NCBI GenBank assembly: GCA_003116975.1
Contig: BGKB01000044.1
Location: 446,940 to 510,939 of the forward strand
Length of the DNA stretch: 64,000 nucleotides
Direction: 5' to 3'
Source of the DNA: Aurantiochytrium sp. KH105
Taxonomy: Eukaryota > Sar > Bigyra > Thraustochytrida > Thraustochytriidae
Below, piece after piece: positions 41,254 through 51,283 of the stretch. A model generated the notes under the pieces. That model was not told the origin of the DNA and did not search any database. It saw only the letters and a list, made by a program, of their open reading frames with translations. The stretch's first letter is position 1. Each line of letters begins with the position of its first letter. Position numbers and translations under genes: made by a program.

Positions 41254-44200
41254 TTTGTCCACTTTCTCACTTGTATGTTTGCTTTGCCCGTTTGCTTCTC
41301 TGCTTGCCGCGCGATGCAGGTGCAACCTCGACCCCGTGCTCTCGACTCGTGTATGATGTTGTAGTGCGTTCAACTTGAACTTGGCTTCTGTTGTGGCCAG
41401 GGTTCGGGTTTTGCCGGTCGTCGCTATGCTCGCCGTTCGTTGTCCTTCCGCGTGTTCCGGGACGGGTCACTGGCTCGGGTCAGACAACTTCTTACTGTGT
41501 ATAAGAGATCCGCACACGCAGCAGACAGCAACAGGGAGAGACATCGACATCCAGACCCGGCCTCTTTGCGCGAGCGGCGGCGCGGGGCTGATGCCGGCGC
41601 AAGACCCGCTCGCCGTGGCGGACGCACCGTGCTTGCGATGACAAGCCCGAGCCTGAGGAGACCAAGATCGATCCATCCATCCATCCATCGACCCAGGCGT
41701 AAGTAGGCGTGGTACAACCAGGCGCGGGGCCCGAGCGGCGCGCCTGCTCCAGTCGGCGGCTTCGACGCCGCGAGTGGCGAGAGCGGTCGAGCAGCGTCGC
41801 GGCGCGGATACCGCCCACCGCGGCGCGCCGCAAGGGGAGGAGGCCGGGGGGCGGACGTGCGGCGAGGTCGAGGTCGAGGTAGTATCCTCTCCAGACGAGC
41901 TGCAGGTCGCGCCGGAGACCGGGGATCTTGACGGCGAGCCGCAGAGCGCCCGCGCGGGAGATCGAGGCGACGCGGGACGCGGGGAAGGCGGAAATCCGTC
42001 GCCGATGAACGGCATCGCGCAGTCGTAGCCGTCGCCGCATATGCGCAGTCGCAGTCGCGCCGCCGCAGTGCCGGCCTAGAATGCGAAGGATACGCTTGCT
42101 CGGAACGAAGATAGAACGAGATGAAAGAACACTTCGCGCAAATACTCCTCGCACACCCCTCGTATCACGCCTGTCAATGAGGCGCATTGCGCCGAAATAG
42201 GGGCAGGATGCGAGTGTGCGCTGGGGGACAAGTGGGAGGGACGCGGCCCAGTGCAGATTCAGACTGACGGACGCGAGGAGACTCTGCGGAGAGGTTTAGA
42301 GAGGACGAACTCACTCCAGCAACATCCAACCCGCCTGCAGCGGCAGGTGCTGAGCGCAAGAGGCGCGGTGCGGTGTTTAGCGAGACAGAGGCGGCAGCGA
42401 TGACGGACTGGCAGGTCCAGGCCGCGAGGGGGCGTCGCCAGGCACCGTTTGGCAGAAAGAGAAATTCGTCCCGGGCCTTCTTCTTCTTCTTCTTCTTCTT
42501 CTTCTTCTTCTTCTTCTTCTTCTTCTTCGTCGTCGTCGTCGTCGTCGTCATCGTCGTCGTCGAGTCTTCGAGTCTCTCTGGCGGCAGCCATCGGTGGCGT
42601 TAGGCCCGGCACAGCAGAGAACAGTCGTGTCGAGTCGTGTCGAGTCCGAGTTGCGAAAGGGTGATCACTGGCAGGGATGCAGGGAGGAAGGAGGGCCAGG
42701 GAAGTATGCCACGCACGGAGAAGGATTGCAGCGAGGGTGCGGCGGCTGCTGAGAGCTCGAGAGAGCCGAGACTCGCTACGCTAGCACGCTCACACTTGCA
42801 CGCAAACAGCATTGGTGGAAGACAGACACGTGACGTCTCGCAAACGATTGTGCGGCACGCGGGCGCTCGAGAGGGGCCGGGGACGGGGACGGGGAGATTG
42901 AAGGGATGCTGCTTGACTGTGAGGATGGAGACGCACGTATAGACGTACGTAAATTGTATAGCATCGTTCATGGAGGCGATGGCTATTTGTGGGTGTTGTT
43001 GCAGCCTCTGTCAGATATATCTTGTAGCCTGCGCGTAAAGGGGGGGGGGGCGGCTGGGAGCCATTGATGAAGACGAGCGTCCGAAGCCGTCGCGCAAAGA
43101 GAGGAGGAGGCGTTGGGCAGCTTGAGGCGATATCGAGATCGCGAGGTCGACTGCGGCATTGACGGGGCGTTGCTTTGTTGCGACGCTCCTGCGCAAGCGA
43201 GGTTGCCGCCGATTGGGAGCTAGGAGTAAGTGCGGAAAAAACAGTACTATTTTCACCCCAAAAGACCTCTTATTGATTGAACTTTAAGCTTGTGAAGGTC
43301 GTAAACTTGTGGTGCGACGCAACTTCCTCATCGCAGGCCGACAGTATGCCAGAGCGGAGGCTATCTTCTAAGCTTTTCTTCAGTACTAACGGAGTTTAAG
43401 CTGACAAACTTCGACGCCGCAGCCTTGGGGCTTTATCTGGGGCGGAATAGTCTTTTCGGTGGACCTCAATTGCTCATTAGACATATTAGTTCCGGGCTCG
43501 CGCGATACTGATGTCGCGAGCTTTGTAGCAGGGGAATTGGTGCGCCAAGTTCTTTTTCCTCGCGGAGCTTTTTGGAGAGAATTATCGCTTCGAGAAAATC
43601 GGTTCTTTCAAATTTTGAAAGATTGCTTGGCGCAACATCTGTCGAGCCTTTCCACGTACGTACGGGCCTGGGACGCCTCATGAGATGAAGAAGTGTAGAC
43701 ATGCTTCGTTGGGCGTTGGAATGTATTTGCAGCTCTATAGAGCGCTGAAAGGTGCTCATCTCCGGGTCAGAGGTGGTGCTCCAAAAGCTGAGCTGTCGAG
43801 AGCTCCCGAGACTTCTCCGAGTCTTTTCGAGAACCAGGAAAAGGGGGAGGGGTGTCAATGGCTGCAGCATACTCTTTGCAGCGCCAGGCTTGTTAATAGT
43901 GATCGCCGAAGAAAGATGCAAGGCGCAGTGGCGCGCCAGCGGACCTTAGAATCTATTCTAACTAATAAACAAACGGGGAGAAAAAAGTATCCGTTGGAGA
44001 ATTACGCGGCCGGGCGGCCTGGGCTGAGGCAGGCTACGATCCTCAAGGCTCTGCAGGCAAGAGCGATCAAAGGAAAGGACGTGAGGAGGAGGAGCGCAAG
44101 TCAGAAGCGGTCAAGCGTGTATTCACATCGATTTTATACCTTGGTCGTGGGACGAGAGAGGAGGCACAGGAGACGGCAACGTTGAGCTGACTGACCAAAA

Positions 44201-44408
44201 CCTGAGACACAGGGGGCGAGCAAGCAAGTGAGCTCTTTGTCGGGGGCGGAGGCTAGCTTGCGTGCCTCTTTCTTCGCTTTCAATCGAAAGGGAGCGAGCG
44301 CGTGAGCGAGCGAGTACGCCCGCTGACGTCGTTTGTGTCATCCCTTCAGAAAAAGAAGAAGAAGAAGTTGGAGAAGAAGCTGGAAAAGAACGAAGACTGA
44401 AGAGGCAG
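41254..44408. other. Large divergent intergenic region
   Basis: About 3.1 kb without a recognised gene, between kinase-like copy B and the ARM-ankyrin gene. It includes a TCCA run near 41671-41690, a TTC/GTC tract at 42478-42562 and a G run near 43040. An AT-richer segment at about 43230-44000 has a different texture from the surrounding DNA. A 166-codon ATG frame at 43685-44185 is unassigned and not called as a gene. Confidence 0.5.
42478..42562. repeat. (TTC)n-(GTC)n trinucleotide tract
   Basis: Seventeen TTC units grade directly into GTC units. On the minus strand this reads as poly-Asp then poly-Glu or poly-Lys depending on frame. I regard it as a microsatellite, because the flanking sequence does not look coding. 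Confidence 0.9.
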
Positions 44409-47400
44409 ATGACGAAGGACTCGGTGCCCAGCGCCAAAGACCTCAAGGCCTGCGCAAAGCTACTCAAACAAACGAAAAAGGAGGCAAAAGTCCTCGAGGG
44501 TCTAGCCTTGCTTTCCAAAGCAAAGGATCATGTTGCAACCTTCATGGATGAAGGTGCAGCACTCGTACCTCTCGCGGCTCTCATTGACGCGAGCAAACTG
44601 TCAGAACACGTTGTAGAGCTGGCACTCGTTGTTCTAGCACGATATTTAGGTCTTGATGGCTCGAACGCGCAAGCATACGTGGCGCAAGGTCAAACGAAAA
44701 AGTCGTCTCCGTGCCGCGGCGTTGATCGCTTTATCAAGCTGCTTGGGCACGAGAATCCTTCGATTGTGCAAAACAGCCTTCAATGTCTTGGCAGCCTTGC
44801 CGCAGCCGTCAGTACCTTAGAGGATGGAACAGATTTGCTTGCAACGGTCTCGCTTCGCTGCGCTGATCTCGTACAGAGCGACGACGCCCCCATTTCGGTT
44901 CGTGTTGAAACCCTTTCCACTTTGCTTCATCTCGTGCTTGCCGGCGCGGACCCTACACCAATTCTCGACGCTGTCTTGCGGGCCTCAACGGCGGAGACTG
45001 CTCCACCAGAGATCCAGGACGCATCCACTAAAGTTCTCTACGAGGCCTCGATTCTTCCCACGTGGGGAGCGCAGCTTGTGGGAACCACAGAGACCGCAAG
45101 TCTGACTGTCTCGCTCTTTGAGGCAGCCGCAAAGCGCCTCACGGACTACGCACCAGCCAAAGGAGAATCTCCAGAAGACACCGAGATTGCGCTCGCAACT
45201 GCTGCGGAAGGCGCCAAGAGTGCGCTGCTTGTCTTTGTCTGGACGCTTGCACATCTCCCTGAAGAAACAAACCTTCCTCAGCCTGACGCCTCCGCTGACG
45301 AAGATGCGACCGAGGCCAGCGAAGATACCAATGCTGATAATGAAACTGCGTGGGCTCCATCTGCGGCCTCATTCGAAGCGTTCATTGCTCTCTTGAGCTC
45401 AAAGCGGGAAGGCGTCGTCGACCTTTGTCTCGCGAGTCTCCCTCAACTCCCAGTAAAGTATCTGAAGGAGCTTGCATCGCGCGATGCTGCAAACGTTCTC
45501 TTGACCATCCTTAACGAGCGACGTGATCCGAATTTGATTCAAGCTGAGAAAGAGACTTCAGACGAAGAAGCAGAAGCGCAAGAACCAAAACAAGCTTCAG
45601 ACGCAAGCGCCGCCGCAGCAGTGCTCGAAGAAACCAACAACGCTCCAGCAACAGTTCAAGAGAGTGTATCACTGAACGATACGCATACTAAAGCCCAGAG
45701 CGTTGCCCTGCCCTTGGAATATGGTTTGCATCAGATGCTTATCAACATGGAGGTTCCAGATGTAAAGATCGACATTCTCAAAGTGGCCATCGCACGTGCG
45801 CCACTTGAGGCTACGCGAGTTATTATGCGACTACTGAACGAGAGACAGGCCAGAGGTGACCTAGATGCATACGAGGCATGGTACACTACCCTCGTCAAGG
45901 AAGGTCTTTTTCATGCACTTGTCCAAGCGATTGGGGAGACTGACGCCTTGGAGGCTGCCATTCGCGGCATCACTCTTCTCGAGGATCTCGCGAGATGGAA
46001 TGCAGATCCAGCGAACCAAACCGCTCTCAAGGAGCCCATTGCCTGGGAATCTCTCTTTATCACTGTTCAAAGCGCGTGCAACAAGCATCTCGAGACAGTC
46101 ACGCGTTGCTTTCTCATTGAACCTACGGGTCACCCCTCGCAGCGACCTATTTCGGACGACAGTAGATGGGAGCCCAAAGACATTTGCGTCGACGACGTGG
46201 AGGACGATGTCTTTGCCTGCACATACCGACTCTTGTGCGCGGCTGCAGGAGCTGATGACGCTCGCGCATCGGCAGCTGCGGCGGAAGCTCAGGAAGGAGA
46301 AACCCCACCTTTGCCACCACCGCGGTTCTTTGACAGCGCCCTGCTTGCGGAGGAGGTCAAATTTGCACTGTTCACCGTCGATGGCCTTGCACGAGCCGTT
46401 GCAAATGGTCTCACGCGAATTCAATTGACGTCCTTGCGCGCCCTTCGCGCACTCGCTGGGCTCGAAGGCGGCCGATCAGTGCTCTTGTCACAGCTACTTG
46501 TTGCGCGGCGTGAGCGTTGCGAAAAAGATATAGCTGACAATGAAGACGTCGATCCTGGGTCAGATGCTAAAGACTCCAAAGCTCCCGGGGAAACAAGCGA
46601 AGAGGATCAGGATTCCGACCAGACGGAGAAAACTCCTCGCTTTGTGGATCACGTCGCCGGCGAAACATTCGCAGTGATGCAGGAAACCTGCGCGCTTCTT
46701 GCCAAGGTTCTCTATGATGAAAATCAACACGACAGCGCCGTGCAGTCAGCTGTCCAGGCCCTCTTTGCGCTTTGCAAACAGGCAAGCGTCACGCAGGACT
46801 GGGAGCAGCCGCTTGATGCAGACCTTTTTTGTGCTGCCACACTCAGGGCGTCCGTGCTTCCCTGCCTGGTTGCATTCACCGCTTGTGAGACGCTCGGAAG
46901 CGACGCGACGGACCTCGCACGGTATTTGATTCTTCGCGGCTCTTGTCGCGAAGACGCTTGGAAGACATGGGAGGAACCTCAGATGGATGAGGAAGGTAAC
47001 CCCGTGCTCGATGAGGCAGGTGAGCCCGTCATGATCACCCAAGGTCCGGGGGAGGACCCGAATCACGGCCCGAATATTGACGAATGGGCTCCATTCCTGA
47101 ACCAGGTCAGCCATCTGATTTGCCATGGGTCCCGCACGCAACATCTCCCTCAAATCGACGCTCAGACTGCAGTTACAGTCTTGGCGCGCCAGCCTGAATC
47201 GGACGCAAGCGTAGAGCTGGTACAACATTTGATCACCGCAGGAGCTGAACTCGAGAATGCCACTGCTTCGGATGGAATAACTTCGCTCATGTGGGCCGCT
47301 GCAAACGGAAATGAAAAGGTCGCCCGCGTGCTTTTGCAATCGGGACGCACTGACGTCGACGCTGTCGACAACAGTGGATGTAATGTTTGTTATTGGGCAT

Positions 47401-49535
47401 TTGCAGGAGGCAAGATTCTTTCTCTTTTGCTGGAGTTCAATGTAGACGTGAATATTTCCCTGGCTGCAAATGGCTCATATCCCCTGCACTGGGTGTCCAA
47501 GGGCGTTTCACATGAAGGTTTTGCAAGCGAGCCCAGTGACTACCCCGGATGGCTGGAGGCGCTCATTCGACATGGTGCAGAGGTGGACCTTGTGGATCAA
47601 CGTGGGCGATCGCCGCTGCATGATGCCGTGTCGCATGGACAAACAAGTGCAGCCTTGGACCTACTTCGGGCAGGCGCAGATCCGAACGTTGTCGACCAAA
47701 ACGGCAATCTCGCGCTACATCTCGCTTGCCAGGGCGAAAGCGTTGATTTGCTCAAGCAGCTGCTCGCGCTCGGAAATAAGCGGCCACTTGTTGAAGGGGT
47801 CTTTCACGATCATGGGCGTGGCTGCCCTGTTGCGAAGCGAACTGCCTTTCGTGTTGACCGCGCGCTGAACGCTGGCCTCGAGGAAATTTTGCGCCCTAAG
47901 ATCATTTGTGATCACGTTGTGAGCGTCTCGGACTTGATATGCCATCGCAATGCAGATGGATGGAGCCCCTTCCTTGTTTTGTTGACAGGTGATATCGCTC
48001 CGTCGATCCCAGACTTAGCAACGGTTGCTGCGGCGCTTTTCCAGAGAAACTCATCGGCGGAGAGTGAATCGGAAAGAGTCAGTGTGGCCTCGGAAGAGTC
48101 TTTCTCTGGTCGCTGGACCCAGCGCGTGGAGATGCTGAAAGTCATTCTGGATCATCCTGCAGTTGATGCGCACGCTCTTGTCTTTGAGCACACAAGTATG
48201 GGACAACTAAGTGCGTTGGGATGCTTCTTGCAGCAAGAAATTCCAGAAACAGTCAGCTCCCAGGCTGTGGAGATGCTCGATTGCCTACTGAGCATCTGTG
48301 GGTCAAATGGAGCGCAAGCACTTGTCCTCGCTGACGCGCAAGGGCTCGCGCCATTGCATTATGTGTGCCATCGCCTTCCCAGCATTGCGGTTGCCCAGCG
48401 AGTGCTCGACGTGCTAAGCGAGCCCGTTGTCGACACAGGGAGCGACAAGCCAACGCCCTGGGAAGTTCCTGAAGATCTCGACGTTGATCCATTCATCCTG
48501 GTTGCGCCAAGACGCGAAGAGAACGAAACGTCAATTGAGCTCTTTAGCTGGCTGCTGGAGCATGGGGCGCGATTTTCCTCGGTGACGCGCGCTCAGGCCC
48601 CACGGCCAGAATTGCCCGAATGTTTGACGGGAACCCCGCTGACCGTGACAACGATCATGGGCGAGCTCGTCACCGTACAGATTCTCTTGGGGTGCGAGGC
48701 AATTGAGCTGGATGCAAAGGAGGTCGCGACGGGTCGCACAGCGCTGCATCTCGCGTGCTTGCACGGACACACAGATATCGCTATTTACCTTGCCGTAAGT
48801 GGCGCAGATGTCGAGGTCGCTGATGACGAAAACAGCGAGGTCGCTCTCTTCTTCTGCGTTCGCGGTTCACAGCTTGCCTCGTTGAAGGAGCTCGTAGGAT
48901 CAAGTGAGGAGCCAGGCGTCCTTTATGGGCAGCTTCACGCCAGCAATGATGACGGAGACTCACCTTTGCTGCTCGCAGAGCGCCTCAACATGGGCCCTGG
49001 TGGCGAAGCATACGATGAGGTCGTTCGCTTTCTCCTTGAGGTCTCGCCTGGAAGTGATGGCCCCGAAAACGGGGAGTATGAGGAAAAAGAGGGACCAGCG
49101 GTCGATCAGGACGAGCGAAAATCTCCCAAGTCGTCGCGCTCCTCGAAAGCAAACGCCGCGCAGGAGAACGTAGATCCGATGTGGGCACCACTTGCTTTCG
49201 TACAGGGCGAGACTTGCCGCGAGGTAGCTGCAGGCAGACATTTGCATCCCTGCTTTTCACGTGGTGTCACGTTTTCGCAGTGGCAGGCAGCTGAGAAGGC
49301 ATGTGCCGACGCAGAAAAGGAAAAACAAGAGCAAGCACTTGCAGCCACTAAGATCCAGGCAGTTCACCGTGGACGCACACAACGTCTCAGAGGTATTCGC
49401 AAGCATGGCGAGGGAGGCGAGGATGATCGCGATGAAGACGACAAGTCTCGCTCCAAGAAGAAGAGCAAGAACAACAAGAAAAAGGGATCAAGTTCGTCCG
49501 ATAAAAAGAAGAAGAAGAAGAAGGAGAAAGCCTAA
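44409..49535 (+). CDS. Giant armadillo-ankyrin-IQ repeat protein
   Basis: A 1,708-residue protein. The N-terminal half (to about residue 900) is an all-helical ARM/HEAT-like solenoid (LIDASKLSEHVVELALVVLA, LGHENPSIVQNSLQCLGSLA) with acidic loops. From about 940 to 1540 come many ankyrin repeats, such as DGITSLMWAAANGNEKVARV, RSPLHDAVSHGQTSAALDLL and RTALHLACLHGHTDIAIYLA. An acidic linker, an IQ calmodulin-binding motif near 1647 (ATKIQAVHRGRTQRLRG) and a Lys/Ser-rich tail of poly-Lys blocks end the protein. The start is the ATG at 44409; the longer frame begins at a GTG. ARM plus ANK recalls animal ANKAR, and IQ plus solenoid is common in cilium-associated proteins. A scaffold role is inference. 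Confidence 0.85.
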   Translation: MTKDSVPSAKDLKACAKLLKQTKKEAKVLEGLALLSKAKDHVATFMDEGAALVPLAALIDASKLSEHVVELALVVLARYLGLDGSNAQAYVAQGQTKKSSPCRGVDRFIKLLGHENPSIVQNSLQCLGSLAAAVSTLEDGTDLLATVSLRCADLVQSDDAPISVRVETLSTLLHLVLAGADPTPILDAVLRASTAETAPPEIQDASTKVLYEASILPTWGAQLVGTTETASLTVSLFEAAAKRLTDYAPAKGESPEDTEIALATAAEGAKSALLVFVWTLAHLPEETNLPQPDASADEDATEASEDTNADNETAWAPSAASFEAFIALLSSKREGVVDLCLASLPQLPVKYLKELASRDAANVLLTILNERRDPNLIQAEKETSDEEAEAQEPKQASDASAAAAVLEETNNAPATVQESVSLNDTHTKAQSVALPLEYGLHQMLINMEVPDVKIDILKVAIARAPLEATRVIMRLLNERQARGDLDAYEAWYTTLVKEGLFHALVQAIGETDALEAAIRGITLLEDLARWNADPANQTALKEPIAWESLFITVQSACNKHLETVTRCFLIEPTGHPSQRPISDDSRWEPKDICVDDVEDDVFACTYRLLCAAAGADDARASAAAAEAQEGETPPLPPPRFFDSALLAEEVKFALFTVDGLARAVANGLTRIQLTSLRALRALAGLEGGRSVLLSQLLVARRERCEKDIADNEDVDPGSDAKDSKAPGETSEEDQDSDQTEKTPRFVDHVAGETFAVMQETCALLAKVLYDENQHDSAVQSAVQALFALCKQASVTQDWEQPLDADLFCAATLRASVLPCLVAFTACETLGSDATDLARYLILRGSCREDAWKTWEEPQMDEEGNPVLDEAGEPVMITQGPGEDPNHGPNIDEWAPFLNQVSHLICHGSRTQHLPQIDAQTAVTVLARQPESDASVELVQHLITAGAELENATASDGITSLMWAAANGNEKVARVLLQSGRTDVDAVDNSGCNVCYWAFAGGKILSLLLEFNVDVNISLAANGSYPLHWVSKGVSHEGFASEPSDYPGWLEALIRHGAEVDLVDQRGRSPLHDAVSHGQTSAALDLLRAGADPNVVDQNGNLALHLACQGESVDLLKQLLALGNKRPLVEGVFHDHGRGCPVAKRTAFRVDRALNAGLEEILRPKIICDHVVSVSDLICHRNADGWSPFLVLLTGDIAPSIPDLATVAAALFQRNSSAESESERVSVASEESFSGRWTQRVEMLKVILDHPAVDAHALVFEHTSMGQLSALGCFLQQEIPETVSSQAVEMLDCLLSICGSNGAQALVLADAQGLAPLHYVCHRLPSIAVAQRVLDVLSEPVVDTGSDKPTPWEVPEDLDVDPFILVAPRREENETSIELFSWLLEHGARFSSVTRAQAPRPELPECLTGTPLTVTTIMGELVTVQILLGCEAIELDAKEVATGRTALHLACLHGHTDIAIYLAVSGADVEVADDENSEVALFFCVRGSQLASLKELVGSSEEPGVLYGQLHASNDDGDSPLLLAERLNMGPGGEAYDEVVRFLLEVSPGSDGPENGEYEEKEGPAVDQDERKSPKSSRSSKANAAQENVDPMWAPLAFVQGETCREVAAGRHLHPCFSRGVTFSQWQAAEKACADAEKEKQEQALAATKIQAVHRGRTQRLRGIRKHGEGGEDDRDEDDKSRSKKKSKNNKKKGSSSSDKKKKKKKEKA

Positions 49536-49579
49536 AGAAACCGAAAGTATAGATTTTGAAATTCTTAGAGGTCCGTTGT

Positions 49580-50731
49580 TCAATTTTCTGCAGTCACGTC
49601 GGGAGCTTGCACTTCGCGTTGATCACGGTCTTCACGCGAGCGGTCGCGAGAACCACGATCCCGATCGCCTCGATCCCGATCGCGACGATCTCTGTCACGA
49701 TTGTCGCGGCCACGGTCTCGATAGTCCCGATCACGGTCACGACCCCTGTCGTCATCGCGACGGTCACGACGATCCCGGTCATAGCGGTCGTCATCGCGGC
49801 GGTCGCGGCGGTCTCGGTCATAGCGGTCATAACGATCATAGCCACGATCGTAGTCGCGATCGCGGTACCGGCGATCGCGATCATAGTCTCGATCGCGATA
49901 CCGGCGGTCGCGATCGTAGTCCCGGTCCCGACGGTCGTAGTCCCGGTCCCAACGGTCATGGTCACGGTCCCGACGATCATAGTCGCGATCGCGACGGTCG
50001 CCACGACGATCGTCGCCGCGACGGTCTCGCTGCTGCCGATCACGACCTCCTCTTCCGCCGCCTCCGCGTTGACGACCCTTGTCGTTCTTGGCATTCTTGG
50101 CTTTCCCGCCTCCACTCTTGTCGGCATCGCCGCGCTGCGATCTACGAGGCTTCTCAGCAATAGCAGCGTCGAGTGTCTCGCCGTGAAGCTGCAGTTTGCC
50201 CTCTTTCGCAGCAGCAATAGCGGCTTCTGCCTCTGTTTTTTCCAGAAAGCGAACAAAGGCATACTTTGGTCTGCCGCGGCCCTTCCGCCGGTCTGGCCTG
50301 TAGACGTCGCCAACCTTGCCAAAGGCCTCAAACGCCTCGCGAAGTTCCTCTCCTGACACAGCATCGACAAGGTTGTCCACCTTGAGCGTGATCATGTCGT
50401 CAATGCCCTCGGGGACTGCAGGCTTGCTGCCTCGGGATTTCGATGACTTGCCCTTGGCCGGTGTCTCCTCATTCGGGTCCTTGGCCTCACCATCGTCGTC
50501 ATCACCGTCGGCGGCGTCGCCGTCGCCTTTCTCTGCGGCCCCCTCGTCCATCTCCGCGTCGCCGTCTTTCTCGCCGTCGTTATCCTCCTCGCCGTCGCCG
50601 TTGCTCTCGTCCTGGTCGCGGTCATCGTCCCTGTCGCCGCCGTTTTCTTTATCAACGGCCGCGGCGGCAGTCGCGTCCTGGACCTCGTGCCCGCCCTCCG
50701 GGGCCTCCGTCTTCTCCGCGTCCTCCGACAT
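49580..50731 (-). CDS. RRM RNA-binding protein with Arg-Asp repeat tail (SR-like)
   Basis: A 383-residue protein. An acidic Asp/Glu/Gly N-terminal region (residues 1-105) precedes one RRM with RNP2-like MITLKVDNLV and RNP1-like RPKYAFVRF, in the SRSF2-like arrangement. A basic Gly-rich linker (GRQRGGGGRGGRDRQQRD) leads into a tail of about 140 residues built from repeats of R-D-R-D-Y-D and R-R-D-R. It is probably a nuclear splicing or mRNA-processing factor. Unlike SR proteins, the tail alternates Arg with Asp/Tyr, not Ser. The start is the ATG at 50729-50731 (MSEDAEKTEAPEGG); the longer frame lies in leader sequence. It is convergent with the ARM-ankyrin gene, with only 44 bases between the stops. 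Confidence 0.88.
   Translation of the reverse strand: MSEDAEKTEAPEGGHEVQDATAAAAVDKENGGDRDDDRDQDESNGDGEEDNDGEKDGDAEMDEGAAEKGDGDAADGDDDDGEAKDPNEETPAKGKSSKSRGSKPAVPEGIDDMITLKVDNLVDAVSGEELREAFEAFGKVGDVYRPDRRKGRGRPKYAFVRFLEKTEAEAAIAAAKEGKLQLHGETLDAAIAEKPRRSQRGDADKSGGGKAKNAKNDKGRQRGGGGRGGRDRQQRDRRGDDRRGDRRDRDYDRRDRDHDRWDRDYDRRDRDYDRDRRYRDRDYDRDRRYRDRDYDRGYDRYDRYDRDRRDRRDDDRYDRDRRDRRDDDRGRDRDRDYRDRGRDNRDRDRRDRDRGDRDRGSRDRSREDRDQREVQAPDVTAEN
49620..50040. repeat. Degenerate tandem repeat encoding the Arg-Asp tail
   Basis: Short repeats built on CGGTCGCGAT/ATAGTCCCGATC-like units that encode the RD tail of the RRM protein on the minus strand. The repeat keeps all three frames open on both strands, which explains the other long frames across it. 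Confidence 0.8.
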
Positions 50732-51283
50732 TGCCGCACAAGCGCGCACGCACTCACGATGCACCTTTGCTGCAGGCTTCTGCTCCAAAAGATACCACCG
50801 CGCCATCTGCCATTCCATTGGCACTCGCTCAACTCGAGTCATTCCGGGTCATTCATGTCTATTCGTGGGAAACCGACCATTCCATTTTCTTCGACGACTC
50901 GCTTACTTTTTTCTCCAGCCGGCGATCCTGTCATCTTTGTTGCCCTTGCGCTGGCTGATCGTGGATGGACTAGCCGCTCATCATGACGTGCTCGATGATG
51001 CTTTTTGTCAACATGTATCATCCCGATTTCCCTGTCATTCTTGTTCACTGGTACTAGGCCTAGTAACTTTTGGCTGAGTTATACTAGACCTTTCACTATA
51101 ACCCTCTTGTCGCGGTCTTAGGAGCGGCAGCGCGGGAAGTCGACTTGTGCAACGAACGGCGCTGTTGCGCGGGCGAAAAGAGGCACTTGCTATAAGTCAC
51201 TTGCGAGCGCCCCCCCTCAACCTGACTCGCCGACGCCGCAGAATCGGAAAGTCGCGGGCGCGAGGAGGCGCCGCGCGCGGAGC
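50732..51283. promoter_or_regulatory. Divergent promoter region, RRM protein / RING protein
   Basis: No gene recognised. AT-rich in the middle (about 50860-51110) and GC-rich towards the RING gene. CACTTGCTATAAGTCACTTGCG near 51187 resembles, loosely, the AAGTG-GCTAT motif found upstream of other genes. Confidence 0.45.

Noticed and set aside
43466-44185. Possible small genes of 151 (minus) and 166 (plus) codons upstream of the ARM-ankyrin gene
   Set aside because: The frames overlap on opposite strands, have no recognisable motif and lack coding-like codon bias.
49556-50370. Long Val/Ile/Thr/Ala-rich frames on both strands over the RRM gene
   Set aside because: They arise from the degenerate tandem repeat that encodes the Arg-Asp tail; only the RRM frame has a recognised domain.
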